From: Epiperipatus broadwayi
Lineage: Eukaryota > Onychophora > Udeonychophora > Euonychophora > Peripatidae
DNA length: 64,000 bases
Assembly: GCA_028023455.1 (NCBI GenBank)
Contig: JAQFVV010000043.1
Span: forward strand, 3,597,483 to 3,661,482
Reading direction: 5' to 3'
The translations under genes were made by a program, and so were the position numbers. A model generated the notes under the pieces. It ran no database searches and was not told where the DNA came from. It saw nothing but the letters and a program-made list of their open reading frames with translations. This document shows, piece after piece, positions 34,180 through 46,026 of this stretch (position 1 is the stretch's first letter; each line of letters opens with the position of its first letter).

Positions 34180-35430
34180 ATATATATATATATTATAACC
34201 TACACTCTCAACACAGCTCATATACATTACATGAGCGAAATGCCCAGGCACCAGTTCTATTAATGAATAGAACAATATAATAAGATATATAATACAAAAT
34301 TATTACTGAAACTCTATATTTAAGTTTATGTTCAGCTCAGCTCAGTGGGAGGCTATAGGCAGTTCATAAGATATATGATGATAAATGAATAAAAGAAGAA
34401 ATATTACAAAACATTTAATATAATGTAAATTTGTTTGTTAATTAATGGTATGATAAAGAATCATGATGTTTATTGGTATAGTCTTTTAAAATATACTTTA
34501 AACTTAATTTCTTCCCTCATCCAAATATAACATATATCAGCTTGCTATAATTATAATACTAAACAATACTATGACTTGGCATATCATAATCTAAACATCT
34601 ACTTTAATGCCAATCAAGAAATAAACAATAAGACCTCAGGGAATTTAACAAACACAGTTGAATTAAATAAACTACATTGGCCCATAAGTTATAATTCTAA
34701 AGTATGATAAAAATGTAATAAAACAAATTGACTAAAATATTTTTACTGTGTTTCAATAATAAGATAATGACAGAAATAGGGTATTTTAATCTCATATCAT
34801 CATCTAACAAATATACTAACTTGGCAACCTTTCTAATACTTTTATCCAATGGCAAATGTTCCTTATAATGTTTGGATTAAGAGACAATATTGTCAGACAC
34901 CAGCAAATTTAATATTATAGTTATAAAACAATATATTTTATAATAGATGTGTGAAATGTGGAGATATGGAAATGGAAAACATGAATGTATACAAGAATAA
35001 CTCAAGACACAGTTTTAAGATTTTAAATAAATAAAACAAATCATTTATTATACTAAAATAAACATGATATTTACTATTGGACTACTTGTCTTACAGATTT
35101 TTAAATTATCAATTAAACTTTGAGCATCAGTTTGAGATTATCCCTATTATCAAAGCAAATTAACAACAAAACTTAAATATTCTGTTCGAACACATGCTTT
35201 GCCTACATGTTTCATCGACATGACACTAAATAAACAACATGTAATATTATTAGCACAAAAAAATACCTTTGAGAGGATATTACTATTGATCAATAAAATA
35301 AATCAAATTAATTATATTTGGCTCTCAACAAAGCAACTTTCTCTAATTGACTAAATAATCACTTTCAATTACGTATACCTTTCATGCATAGTGACAAAAT
35401 CATGTTCATTCTGATGATTTGATGATTTAT
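34180..35430. other. AT-rich, no feature recognised
   Basis: Only the 34998-35055 segment shared with 29916-29975 was noticed. Confidence 0.45.
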
Positions 35431-35435
35431 AACCT

Positions 35436-35573
35436 TTATCTAAATAAATACACTGTATTTTAAAATATTTATTTCCCGTTTTAATCTCAATAACTTTATA
35501 CTTCTATTTAAATAAATGTAATGTATTTCAAAACATTTATTTCTCATTTTAATTTCAATAACTCTATACTACA
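35436..35573. repeat. Tandem duplication, about 68-bp period
   Basis: Two diverged copies of a unit containing TAAATAAAT, TATTT.AAAA.ATTTATTTC, TTTTAAT.TCAATAACT and TATACT in order. Confidence 0.65.
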
Positions 35574-35851
35574 CGATATTATTTATATTACACATGTGTG
35601 TGCGTGTGTCAAACAACAATAGTAGAAAACAATCTTTTCCACAAACTATCCATTCATTAAGAAAATATCATACAATATTTTATTTCGGACAATGTCGTAA
35701 TTCATCAATAAAATAAGACACTAATATTACATCAAGAATTAATTTAACAATTTATCTGGCCACATATTAATTAACACAGAGCTATATTTTCATGATTATA
35801 CAGACTATACATTATAAGGGAAATCTGCATGAGGAGAAGATAAACTCTCAC

Positions 35852-36079
35852 TGAACACTTCTGCAATAATTCATCTGATTCTAAATACACTGTTGGTGGG
35901 GAACCTTTCCTCATCTCCAAGAATATAAGAAAAACATCACGTAACTTCCTAAACATCATTTAATCATACTTCCACAATAACTCATCTACTTCTAAATACA
36001 CTATTGGTGGGGACTTCTTCCTCATCACCAGGGCTCTAAGAAAACATCACTTAACTTCAAAAAAATATCATTTAATCAT
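35852..36079. repeat. Tandem duplication, about 112-bp period
   Basis: Both copies contain TTCTAAATACACT.TTGGTGGGGA, TCCTCATC.CCA, AAACATCAC.TAACTTC and ATCATTTAATCATAC. On the minus strand one frame is partly open in both copies ('MRKGSPPTVYLESDELL' in one), but there is no recognisable family. Confidence 0.75.
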
Positions 36080-36084
36080 ACGCA

Positions 36085-38700
36085 TATAATATAAACTAGG
36101 CTCTACTCATGGAAAAACATATACTAAATATGCAAAATCTTTTATCCCTACAAACATTAGAACGCAATCAGATTTCTTTCCATTCTCAAAGCTTTTCTAA
36201 ATATCGAACATTATAAATACACGCTGGCAGATAAATACACACAGATAACATACTAATCTGTTCAACTCAGTAGAATACAACAGCATCCGAAATTTATACA
36301 TAAAATATTCACAAACTGAACTTTATCAAACAAATGTCATAATTGTGCAAAACAAACACACACCCGCGAATAAAAGTATATATAAAATTAACTCTAAATT
36401 ACACACTATGCAGGCAACATGGTAATTAAATATTGCATTAAGGTATAACTTTTAATTCAGAATAAACTTTAGGTTACTTTTAAAATTTAATGGTTATAAT
36501 TATTACAAACGAACTTTCTTTCATATCTAGCAAACTATTTCTATTATATGTTCGTTGATTTAAAAAAGAACAAAATTCTCACTTTGAGATAATAAAGTAT
36601 ACAAAATAAATATAAACCTAATAATATATTTTTAAAAAATATTTCTTTTACCTTTGTAAAAGAACAATAAGACCTATTTGTACAAAATCAATTTTTACCA
36701 GTGTATTCCTCATTTGGATATGCTTCGGAGACGATCTAGAAGGTCAAAATAACCCAAATTATAAATAAAACATAATAATAACTAAGCCTATCTATCAATA
36801 ATATACATTAATAATGACAAGCAATAAAAAAAAATAAAGAAACAAAAGTTATTTGTTTTGTAACTTAAAATAAAAGTTCACTTGCAAAGCTCGGCTCCAT
36901 GTTTATGAAACAGTATGGGACACATTCCAAACTGAATTTAAATTAAAATAAACTTCTGCAGGATAACTTAAAGAATATAATCATAACTTAAATATGACCT
37001 AGCACCTCCAGTGTTCATAGCCAAGCTATTTGAGTTTACTATATCACACATAAGTAATTAATTTCTCCATTATTATGATGAAAATATAAGACATTCTCCG
37101 TTGTAGTTCTAAATTAAATACACAATTATTCTTAGTAGTTTTCTTGAATAGCATTAGACACTTTATAGTCTATTATAGGCATGGTTTATTCTTAAATATT
37201 GTCAATTAAGATACCATGATTTCTTAGTAATTCCACAATTAATAATACTTTGTTTTATATTCCATCTTTATCGAAGAGAACAAAAATTACCCGCATTTCT
37301 ATCCTTCCATTCGATTTAAGCAAATACTTAATTTGAAGTAACTCATATTTTATTTCCTTCATTTAAAATACATATTATTTCCAGAAATACCAGATAAATA
37401 AATATTGTCATCTCTTTATGATGAATTTAAACATGGCATGATTTATCAAAATATGCATATTCTTAGTTTTATGTTTAATCCTCACAAAAACATAACACGG
37501 AAAATAGTGAAGAATTAAAATATATTCTGTAAAATAGTTCTGCATGCATTTTCCAGATATATTAAAAGACACACGTTGGTTAATGATACAACAATAATAT
37601 TCATGCAATTTATTCTTATTTAAAATGACAATTAAATGAATTAATGTAGACTGGACGTTATCAACATACATTTTTAAAAGAGCAATAGTTATGAAGGGGT
37701 TAATTCAAAATGTTTAAATCAAGGAGAGCAAAGTAAACTAATGTACCTTTTTAAAATTTAGAATTGCATCCTAATTAACTTTTCCCATAATAAATTTCTT
37801 AAGATCCTTTCAAAGTATTACTCCAAAACCTTTTTAAAATCAATTCGACTTCAGCAACTGGCTTTAATTTTCACAATAATGAGCCACTGTTTACTGGCTA
37901 CAATTACAATATATAATAAGCAAATTTTTTTTACTGGAGATCTCTGTTAAATATCTGTCTTTAGCAAAAGGTCATGTCCTTTTACAAGAATACTCCCACA
38001 CTTCTTTTCTATCTAAGCTAATTACATATTAAAAAAAAAATCTTTTAAAAAAAAAACATTTTGATTTTTAGAATTAAATCAAGACAAAAAATAATAATAA
38101 AATAAATAGCTTTTACAAACTTGAAAGACATGAATATTAATCAACTGTTAAACAAAAATGATTAATAATTTATTTAATTTGTAAAATAATCCATTGATTC
38201 AACTATCTATTAATCATTGGAAAGAAATACATATTTGTAAAATTATTTAAGATAATTACTATAATTTAAATGATTTTATTGTACATGTACTATTGTTTGC
38301 TGTTATTAAAAGATGAAAATGAAATGAAAATGATGCAGAGTCATACATGCATACACATGTACTGCAACCTAAATATTAAACTATCTTAACTAAATATAAT
38401 TGAAATGGCTATTAATTGTTGAAAAAAGGATAAGTATTAAAGAATAAAGATTTTGAAACCATTCAACCAATACTACACTAATATAAAATAACCTTGCATC
38501 TTTCTGACAAAATATATCAATTCCATTAATAAACAACTCCTCTTCCTCACATTAAATACCCCACTAACCACAATAATAATAATGAATACTTATAAAGTGG
38601 TCTATGAACTGCATCTAAGCTTCAAACAATTTCCAGCAAAAAAATTTAAAATTCTAAGGCTATTTCATTTTTTTTAAATGCAATATAATTATTTAAATAT
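36085..38700. other. AT-rich, no feature recognised
   Basis: No repeat family or coding homology recognised; chance frames only (for example 37408-37671 minus). Confidence 0.45.
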
Positions 38701-38708
38701 GTTTGTAA

Positions 38709-38814
38709 AATTTCCACGTGTTTATATATATATATATATATATATATTGTAGCACCTCTACAATTTCCACGTGTTTATATATATATATATATATATATAT
38801 TGTAGCACCTCTAC
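38709..38814. repeat. 53-bp tandem duplication with (TA)n core
   Basis: Two almost identical 53-bp units, each AATTTCCACGTGTTTA, a TA run, then TTGTAGCACCTCTAC. Recent duplication. Confidence 0.9.
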
Positions 38815-38819
38815 AACCG

Positions 38820-38960
38820 TCTTTCTACCTTTTATAACTCAGTGGATGACTTGTGTGACCAAGTTGAAATGTCAGTATATTAATATTAAGTTTAAACATG
38901 GATGAACCCGCAAAATATGTTTTTTATATATTTAACCCATGCAAATCTTCATTTTAACAT
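38820..38960 (+). repeat. Family D fragment
   Basis: Matches the right arm of 2341-2864: TGGATGACTTGTGTGACCAAG, TTGAAATGTCAGTATA, ACATGGATGAACC.GC and TTTAACCCATG. Single arm only. Confidence 0.65.
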
Positions 38961-38974
38961 ATATATGTAAAAGG

Positions 38975-39560
38975 CATATGACTCTATTACTCATGAGTTC
39001 ATAAGAAGCTTAAGTGCCAAATCTAGTAGCACCAGAATCGATCCTGGGATCTTCCCAGGGTAAAAAGCATATGGCTTTCTTGGGATTTCATAAGAAGTTT
39101 GAATACCAGAATCCTGGTACCTCTCGATCCCATGTTGAGTGCTTTATCAAGGTTTTAAATATATGAACAATAATTACCATAAGCATGATATTTAATTTTA
39201 TGTTAAAAGTCAAAGTTAAGAAGCATTATGAATTGAAGCAAGGTTAGTTATATCTAAATCATAAAATCGCGTTTTCACTAAAAATAAATATATTAAAAAA
39301 ATAATCAAAACATATTGGCTCAGAAAGTATAAACTAGCTTCAATCCAGGAATGTTCATTTCTCAAGTTGCACTAAAATTAAATTTATATTTGATTTACAG
39401 ATATTTTTATACTTATTATTTTTAATCAAAAATGCAATTTATCTATGATTGTGTCTGCTCTTTATATTTGTTTGACTCAATTTTGTCAAGTCAAGATTAT
39501 TTTGTTCCCATTCAAGAATGTCCATTGCTTTGTTCTTCTATATGATATTAATGCAATAGT
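38975..39560. other. Two related 85-bp segments then AT-rich DNA
   Basis: 38980-39060 and 39061-39130 share GCATATG.CT, TTCATAAGAAG.TT.A and CCAGAATC..., ending in a GATCC-type string. Unrecognised small tandem repeat. The rest is featureless. Confidence 0.4.
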
Positions 39561-39564
39561 AGGA

Positions 39565-39664
39565 TGTCAGACTTTATAGCATAAGGTCTTTAGATTGATT
39601 ACCACTTCTGCCATGTTCCACACCCAAATTAGTTATAAACTCTCAAGCAATAAAGTCATTCAAT
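39565..39664 (+). repeat. Second SINE family, copy 2
   Basis: Head with TTATAGCATAAGGTCTTTAG and 3' end TATAAACTCTCAAGCAATAAA followed by GTCATTCAATTA, matching 28296-28410 and 57407-57526. Confidence 0.55.
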
Positions 39665-39669
39665 TAAGT

Positions 39670-40795
39670 AAGTAAAATGTTGGTTTGACATTATTGCATT
39701 AGTAATTAATATTCCTTTTTGTCTCTGTTAATTTAATTCAATTTTCATTTGGTATACAGAATCTTTAACATTTTCCCAATTTCCTTTCATTAGAAACAGA
39801 ACCTTTCCCTTTTATAAATTTCTAAATTATTGTTATTAAATGCTTTTACATATTCTCAGATCTCAATTATGCAATTGCAAGTTAACATTTTACATTATCA
39901 TAATTAATTGAAGTTAAATAATATTTTTTATTATTGAATAATAAAAAATCAAAGTTTTCAAAATCCACAACAATTTTCAGTAATTCTTTTCAAAAACAAA
40001 ATAGGAATAGCTTTACATTCTTCCTAAATATACTTTCATTCCAAAAATGTGGTTTCAAATCAAAATATAAAATAATTAGTTATTGCAAAAAGAAAAGAAT
40101 TCAAATTAAAAGATCTACAATCATTATTTCAAAATTAATTACAGGTGTTAATTCAAAAACTAATATTTTGGAAGGTATTTTAATGATTAGAAAAATACAT
40201 GAAGAACTTTCAAATTTTCATAACTTGTAGTATAAATTATCTATAATTTATTTATGTTACATTTTAAATTTAATTTTAAATAGTCAGTCACTCAAAAAGA
40301 AGCATTCTTACCACAAACAAATTAATATACATTTATTTTAAAATAATAAAAAAAAAACAGGTAGATACCTAAACTGAGTGAGTGACATATTTCTATTTTG
40401 TTTTTTCTTAGTATATTTTTCATAAAAAATATCAAATGAAAGCTATTCAAAATCGATTCTACAACAAAGAAAGAGTTAATCATTAACCATTAAATATATA
40501 GAACATTATTTAAATGATATAATGGGAAAAAAAGTATTTGGTAAATATTATTTTTCATGATTAGTATAAAAATGCTGTTTCACTACTTAAATATTGAAAA
40601 TATAGGACATATGAGAATTGTACATCCATTAGATTTTTAAAACTGTTTTATTATTAAATATTCAGACAATATTTAAGTTGTCACAACGATATGAATCTTT
40701 TTAAAATAAGTTTAAAATATGGGATAAAAATATATTATTGATTTGTTACTAGATAAACTCTTATTCCAGAAAATTGGATAATTTGATAAAGAAAG
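39670..40795. other. AT-rich, no feature recognised
   Basis: An open frame at 39934-40230 (98 codons) is lysine/asparagine/serine-rich as expected by chance in AT-rich DNA and matches no family I know. Confidence 0.45.
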
Positions 40796-40799
40796 AACG

Positions 40800-41175
40800 C
40801 AAAAGGTGTGCCCATCCCTCATATATGTATGTAAATGGATTATGTCCTGTACATGGGGGTCAGGGTGACTTATGGTCAATATGGGTAGGATGAGAAGGTT
40901 GAAACCAATGTGGGCTTTGAACATTTTATCATCAGATTTTCAATGAAATGGACAGCTGAAGAGTTGTGGGGTTGAGTGGATTGAAGTGGGTCGATTAAAG
41001 TATGAAGATATGTGTGATGATAATCTGGACCAACTGATGAGTGCTGGTTTAGCATGAAATATGTATATTAGTGATTATTTATCTTTTCAACATGTGTGCA
41101 ATCAAGTATGTCAGCAGTATGAGATAGCATGGATAGTTGAAGGTTGTGTGAAAGTCTGTGTCCAAACTCCCTATA
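40800..41175 (+). repeat. Family A unit with near-intact hammerhead
   Basis: A plus-strand unit running from the body (CAGGGTGACTTATGGTCAAT, TCATCAGATTTTCAATGAAA) through the hammerhead at 41015-41085 to the B-box region near 41158. The body segment just before the ribozyme is partly deleted. Single unit. Confidence 0.8.
41015..41085 (+). ncRNA. Hammerhead ribozyme, family A, intact core
   Basis: CUGAUGA is 41034-41040. Stem II is GUGCU (41041-41045) with AGCAU (41051-41055), loop GGUUU. GAAA is 41056-41059. Stem III is A59-U66, U60-A65, A61-U64 with loop UG. Predicted cleavage is after A41067. Stem I pairs U68, U69, G71 and U72 with A33, A32, C30 and A29 (A70 opposite C31 is a mismatch), then after a UGG bulge GAUUAU (41073-41078) pairs with AUAAUC (41020-41025). 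All core nucleotides are present; one stem I mismatch may weaken it. Confidence 0.72.
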
Positions 41176-41179
41176 TAGT

Positions 41180-42040
41180 ATTAATTATGATAATTTTGTG
41201 TTAATTATATATGTGTGTTTAAATATACATTATCAGACAGCCTAAGTTACGCCAATCTTAGTACTGGCCACAGAATCAAATGTTTAAAGCGTTTTAAAAT
41301 CTTCTTTTGTTAATTTATTCTCAGTACAAATAAAAGTATCCATAGGAGAAGTATTTGTTTCTTGAAGTTATGAAGTGAGTGCAACAGTCTTAAAAGGTGG
41401 CCATGGGTTGCATATTTATGTATAATCTTGGTCTGACCATTGGTATGGTTAATGTGTAAAAATATTAACCATATTACCTCCTCTGCGTATATAATGGTAC
41501 CTTAAGTTTGTATCGGTTATTATTATTAAATTGAAAAATGTTAAATAAATAGTAATCAGTTATACAAATTTGTATCCCAACTTGGGAATGAGAGCATTTC
41601 AGTTCTAAATATCAATCTAAATTTGGGACATGACAGATATCATTATAATATATAAAGTCAAACAAAAACCATTCAAATTTCTTAATTATTTTTTGTGAGG
41701 TATCTCACGCAGTTGTTCAGATATTTATCCCAATCTATTTCAGGCTTTCTTAGCCATTTATATTATTTTGTCAAAAATCAGATTGCACCTTAGTGTCCAA
41801 CTTAATTTCAGAGTAAAACTACTGCATTAAGCAAATAAAATCTTTTAATATTATTTCTTATTTCTCTTTGTAATATGAAACATGAAAAATCTTTGATCTT
41901 AATAAATGCTTCCCAATCCTCAAATAAATAAAGAACTTTTCTTTTGTCTTGTAAAAATATATATACGGGTTCTAATTTCAGATTGAATCTGCAATTTAAA
42001 TAACATGTCTTATTACTTTTTTCAAATCTTTTTATTTAAT
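41180..42040. other. AT-rich, no feature recognised
   Basis: Nothing recognised. Confidence 0.45.
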
Positions 42041-42057
42041 ATTAAGTAAATTATTTT

Positions 42058-42150
42058 TTTTTCCTATGTCAAATGCGTTGACCGGGAAGCGAACCCGGGC
42101 CAGCTGCTTGGAAGGCAGCTATGCTAACCACTAGGCCACCAACGCTTGAG
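42058..42150 (-). repeat. Retroposed tRNA-Gly(UCC)-like SINE
   Basis: The minus strand 42145-42074 folds as a complete 72-nt tRNA: acceptor GCGTTGG with TCAACGC, D arm GGCCTAGTGGTTAGC, anticodon TCC in CTGCCTTCCAAGCAG, and T arm CCGGGTTCGCTTCCCGG. The T-loop residue 58 is C, not the conserved A, so the B-box is off-consensus. It is followed by TTTGACATAGG and an A-run, and bounded by a 14-bp duplication AAGTAAAYTATTTT (42044-42057 and 42151-42164, one mismatch). It is therefore a retroposed copy rather than a host tRNA gene, and it shows that the main SINE family descends from tRNA-Gly. Confidence 0.8.
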
Positions 42151-42169
42151 AAGTAAACTATTTTATCCT

Positions 42170-42640
42170 TCAAAATCTATATGCTACCAATAATTCTGCA
42201 TAAATGATCTGCCTTATTAATTAAATTTATATCCTTTTGTCTTGTATTATATTGATGTACATTTGCGTATTTTAAGAAAAACAAATGTAATTACTTTAAG
42301 GCAAAAGAATAAACCTAAATCAAATCCAACTTTGGTATTCTCAAGTTGTTCATCTTGTTAAAAAGAGTTTTGGGACAAGAAAAGATTGGAAACTATGTTA
42401 ATACACCGGTCACCACACAATTGTGAAGTCACATCACTTTCTAGATAAAAATGTTTCTTATTTTATACTACAATCTTTTAAACATCACAAATGCACATTA
42501 AAGTAATACAGTATTATGATATAGTTTTAAAATAAAATAAAATTAAACTGGTAAATTTGAGAATTATCGCCTTTATTGATCAAAGATTTTTCTTGTAATT
42601 ATGGCATACATTTCGAAAACTGCCTCAATGAATAAAAATA
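42170..42640. other. AT-rich, no feature recognised
   Basis: Nothing recognised. Confidence 0.45.
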
Positions 42641-42644
42641 AAAT

Positions 42645-42850
42645 AAAATACATATCATCATCAACCATTATCAATCCACTGCAGGATGAAGATCTCTCCA
42701 AGTTCAATCCATCTTCTCAGATCTTTAGCTTCTCTTCCCACATCACTCCTGCACATGTTCTTATTTCATCCACCCATTTCCCATGTGGTCTATTTCTGGG
42801 TCTTTTACAATCTCTTGGAATCCAGTTTAAGATTTCAATTGTCCATCTAT
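42645..42850 (-). pseudogene. RTE-type LINE 3' end, second copy
   Basis: The minus strand reads 'WIPRDCKRPRNRPHGKWVDE' then 'IRTCAGVMW', and after a one-base frameshift 'LRRWIELGEIFILQWIDNG'. This closely matches 21800-21990 and keeps the QW block that is a stop there. The 3' tail is ATGATGATGAT. The plus-strand open frames over this region (42601-42901) are shadows of it. Confidence 0.8.
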
Positions 42851-42904
42851 TATCATCTTTATATAACAGCATATATTCAAAGTTGTTTTAAAAGAGATTA
42901 ATAA

Positions 42905-43255
42905 GAATTCCAACTTTGCTAAAAAGTATTTTATTGGAAAAATGGTAAATTTATTATACATTATATAGATTTTTCAGTGCTAACAAAACTTGATTATAGA
43001 ATGTCTATCTTGCTGTACTCGGGTTCCAACAGGTCATACAGGTGGTGGATAGTAAAAAACAACCTTCAATGCTCAATCAAGAGTATCTTCTGTTGCCTTG
43101 TTGGATAGATTAATTCATAAAAGTCTAGGTACTGTTTCCAATACAAATAATATTGTCTATCTTTTTCTTTATTTAGTTACTTATCATTTTGAGATCTGAT
43201 CATCATATGCCTCTTAATGTTATCAGTCATCTCTCTTCACTAATTATGACAATTA
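42905..43255. other. No feature recognised
   Basis: Slightly less AT-rich around 43015-43110, but no homology seen. Confidence 0.4.
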
Positions 43256-43257
43256 TA

Positions 43258-43640
43258 GGAATTTGAACCCAGACTTTCAAACTCCTTTTATCATCCACTC
43301 CATCTTATACAACCAATACACATGACTACATACATGTAAAAAAGTTAAAAAATGTCCAATATATGTATTTCACACTGAATCAACCCTCATCAGTTGGTCC
43401 AGATTATCATCTCTCATATATATCAGGGCTCGGTTTATATTATGATAGCAAATCTTCAAACTTTAATAAACAGGCTTTAATCTTCTCCACTCTTCAGCTA
43501 TCCATATCATTGAAAATCTAATGTTGGCATGTTTAAAGCCTTTCTTTTGCCAATTTTATCATACTCATGTTGATTGCTCTGCATGTTCAAAGCCATTGTT
43601 TTGCCAATGTGATTGTATGTTTGAGTGACCACACTCCCAT
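43258..43640 (-). repeat. Family A unit
   Basis: Minus-strand unit from the B-box region (AGTTTGAAAGTCTGGGTTCA, reverse complement at 43260-43280) through the hammerhead (43355-43415) into the body, which is truncated near 43640. Confidence 0.75.
43352..43418 (-). ncRNA. Hammerhead ribozyme, family A, core intact, stem II weakened
   Basis: Minus strand: CUGAUGA, then a stem II of GGGUUG with CAGUGU in which the second pair is G-G and others are G-U, loop AUU, then GAAA. Stem III AUA/UAU with loop CA is intact and leads to cleavage in AUA before UUGG. Stem I UUGG/CCAA forms, but the distal helix AUAAUC has lost its partner. Likely weak or inactive. Confidence 0.55.
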
Positions 43641-43644
43641 TTTT

Positions 43645-44815
43645 TAATTACATATACAGTATTTCTGACTGCCCTTTTTCACTTTAATTTAGCTTGGGTC
43701 TTCAAAAATTAAGAAAGCAACAGCAGAGACAGGTTTAGTAGGCTGGCAGATCTTAGTTATAATTTTTACCAGAGGCACACAGGAGGTTCAGCTGGCAAAG
43801 ATTGCTTGTTTAGGCAACCTTATTTAAAGATCTCTCTGCATACCATGGAAGTGGAAAAAATCTAGAAAATATTGTCTTAAAATTGCTTGGTTAACCTAGT
43901 GGATTACTTATTACAGTGATAGAAATAATAATACTATTGGTGGTGAAAAAGCAGAAAGAATTCTGGTACTAAAAATGAATATAGGTAAATCCAATTTTTT
44001 TCTCTAACTATAAGGTAATGTATATATGTGAGGTATATAGGGGTGATTGGACAATCATAGGGTGATGACATTTATCATACCCAAAACCCTTCAATCAACA
44101 CTGTCAGTGAGCAAAAATCTGACCTGGAAGCAAATGTAAGTTATAATATAATACATCACTGCAATAATTATCACTAATAAACAGAGATTCTTTGTGATTG
44201 AATGTAGAATAGATACATTATAAATCTTAGGTTAATATCATTTAGCCAATACCAAACATTGGACATATTGTAAAAGCAATCTATATTTAAATTGCATGCA
44301 CATACATAAGTCCTAAAATAATTATAAAAGTAATTCAATATCAAAATACTGGGATTACTATATCAATGTTGATTATTATCATTCCCTTTGACTATGAAGA
44401 ACATGCATATACTGGCTGTCAATAAACTAATCAAATCTATAAAGTGAAGTATGTGAATTTTAAAGATGATTATTATCTTTGTGACTTCCAAATAATTCTA
44501 CAGAGAACATTTGGATGTCCACACACATGAATCCATATATATGAACTATCAATATTATTTGAAACTATCTTGGGATCACAAGGACTCTAGAGACTGTTGA
44601 CTACGAGCAAGAGATAATACACACATATAAAACAATGTATTCTAGTATTAAATCATTTTACTGGAGCAACTTAAAATAATTAATATATTTATTAACTAGA
44701 AATAATATTAAAAAATGAAATTAAAAGTCTAACAGATACCCTGTAATATACCATTGTTATTTTGACTTACAAATAGATGTTATTTTTATAAATTGACAAA
44801 TTCAAACAATCAAAT
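43645..44815. other. No feature recognised
   Basis: A mixed-composition stretch at 43690-43950 does not match any family I recognise. Confidence 0.4.
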
Positions 44816-44827
44816 TTACAAAGATAT

Positions 44828-44935
44828 GTCAAGCATTGGTGGTCGAGAGGTTAGTAACAGCTGCTTTACAGGCAGTTGTCTCGGGTTAGCGAGTTCACTT
44901 CCCGGCTGATGCTATGACACATGAGAAAAAAAAAA
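44828..44935 (+). repeat. tRNA-Gly-type SINE, full length
   Basis: GCATTGGTGGTCGAGAGG head, GGCAGTTGTCTCGGGTTAG, TTCACTTCCCGGCTGATGC, tail TATGACACATGAG and A-run. Target-site duplication TACAAAGATAT at 44817-44827 and 44936-44946. Confidence 0.9.
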
Positions 44936-44949
44936 TACAAAGATATATA

Positions 44950-45236
44950 AATAGTTTACATAATGCGTATGTGTAAGCTTAGATATGTGTACATGATAAA
45001 ACAAAATATTCCAATATCTATAAGCCAATAAATATTACATTATTTTAATAATAAATAATGAATAATTCTACATGTACATCTATAGATAAAAATGTATACT
45101 GCACACATTATAATATAAAAAATATTTCAGTACTCAATAATAACTTCATTAAATTTATTAGTCACTATTCCACATTAACAATATATAAATAATTAAGTGA
45201 TAAACCTATATATAGTAGACACACAATAAAAATATA
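44950..45236. other. AT-rich, no feature recognised
   Basis: Nothing recognised. Confidence 0.5.
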
Positions 45237-45250
45237 ATATAAATTTTAAT

Positions 45251-45607
45251 AAATATTTGAAAACCAGGCACTCTTCACAAACCTGGGAGTTAATTGTAAG
45301 TATAGAGGATTTGAACTCAGATTTTCAAGCAACCTTCAACTATCCACACTATCCCATACAACTGACACACATGACCACACACATGTAGAAAAGATAAATA
45401 ATCACTGATTATATATATGAGCACTAATTATATATATGTGTGGGAGATGATAATCTGGACCAACTGATGAGTGCTACTTTAGCATGAAATACGCATATTG
45501 GTGATTATTTATCTTTTCTACATGTGTGTGGTCATGCGTATCAGTTGTATGAGATAGTGTGGATAGTTGAAGGGTGCTTGAAAATCTGAGTTCAAATCCT
45601 CTATACT
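45251..45607. mobile_element. Family A inverted dimer with 13-bp target duplication
   Basis: Bounded by TATAAATTTTAAT at 45238-45250 and 45608-45620. The left arm (minus) has the unit end CTCTTCACAAACCTGGG, the B-box region and TAGAAAAGATAAATAATCAC, then breaks off before the ribozyme. The right arm (plus) carries the full hammerhead and the downstream segment to GAGTTCAAATCC. The target duplication shows the inverted dimer inserted as one piece. Confidence 0.82.
45443..45512 (+). ncRNA. Hammerhead ribozyme, family A, best stem I
   Basis: CUGAUGA 45464-45470. Stem II GUGCU (45471-45475) with AGCAU (45481-45485), loop ACUUU. GAAA 45486-45489. Stem III has A89-U96 and U90-A95, with an A-C opposition next. 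Predicted cleavage is after A45497. Stem I is UUGGU (45498-45502) with ACCAA (45459-45463), then a UGG bulge, then GAUUAU (45503-45508) with AUAAUC (45450-45455), eleven pairs in all. All core positions are intact. Confidence 0.75.
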
Positions 45608-45624
45608 TATAAATTTTAATCTAA

Positions 45625-46020
45625 ATTTATCTTAAAAATCCAGTTACTGTATTAATTTTTTAGACAACTTTTAAATTATCAACAAATATACAGAAACACT
45701 ATTTAACTTTAAAAGTTTACCTTTAAAGTTCTTTTGAAACTTGTCTTTTGATTTATTTTTAAAAGACCAGCTTGAAAGTTGTTTTTTTTTTTTTAAACTT
45801 GCTCTTTCAACTTTTAAGAAACATTTTCTTTGCCAACTATTCTAATAACCTTTGGTTATTGTAAGAAATGGTTATTGTAAGAAATGTTCCCACCTTCAAC
45901 AAAGACACATGTCTAGATGATATAACTCTTGTCAAAGATTTGCTTTCATTTTTAACACTATACTTAACTAATATCGTCATGCAGATATGAGTGACCATAG
46001 ACTTCTTTTGTCCATGCTTC
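45625..46020. other. AT-rich, no feature recognised
   Basis: A purine/pyrimidine-biased patch near 45640-45840; nothing recognised. Confidence 0.45.
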
Positions 46021-46026
46021 TATGCA

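Noticed and set aside
39934-40230. 98-codon open frame rich in Lys, Asn and Ser
   Set aside because: Composition is what random AT-rich DNA gives; no motif, no neighbouring exon and no homology recognised.
42074-42145. A functional host tRNA-Gly(UCC) gene on the minus strand
   Set aside because: It folds well, but it has C at T-loop position 58, an A-tail and a 14-bp target-site duplication, so it is a retroposed copy.
42601-42901. Plus-strand open frames
   Set aside because: They are antisense shadows of the RTE LINE C-terminus on the minus strand.
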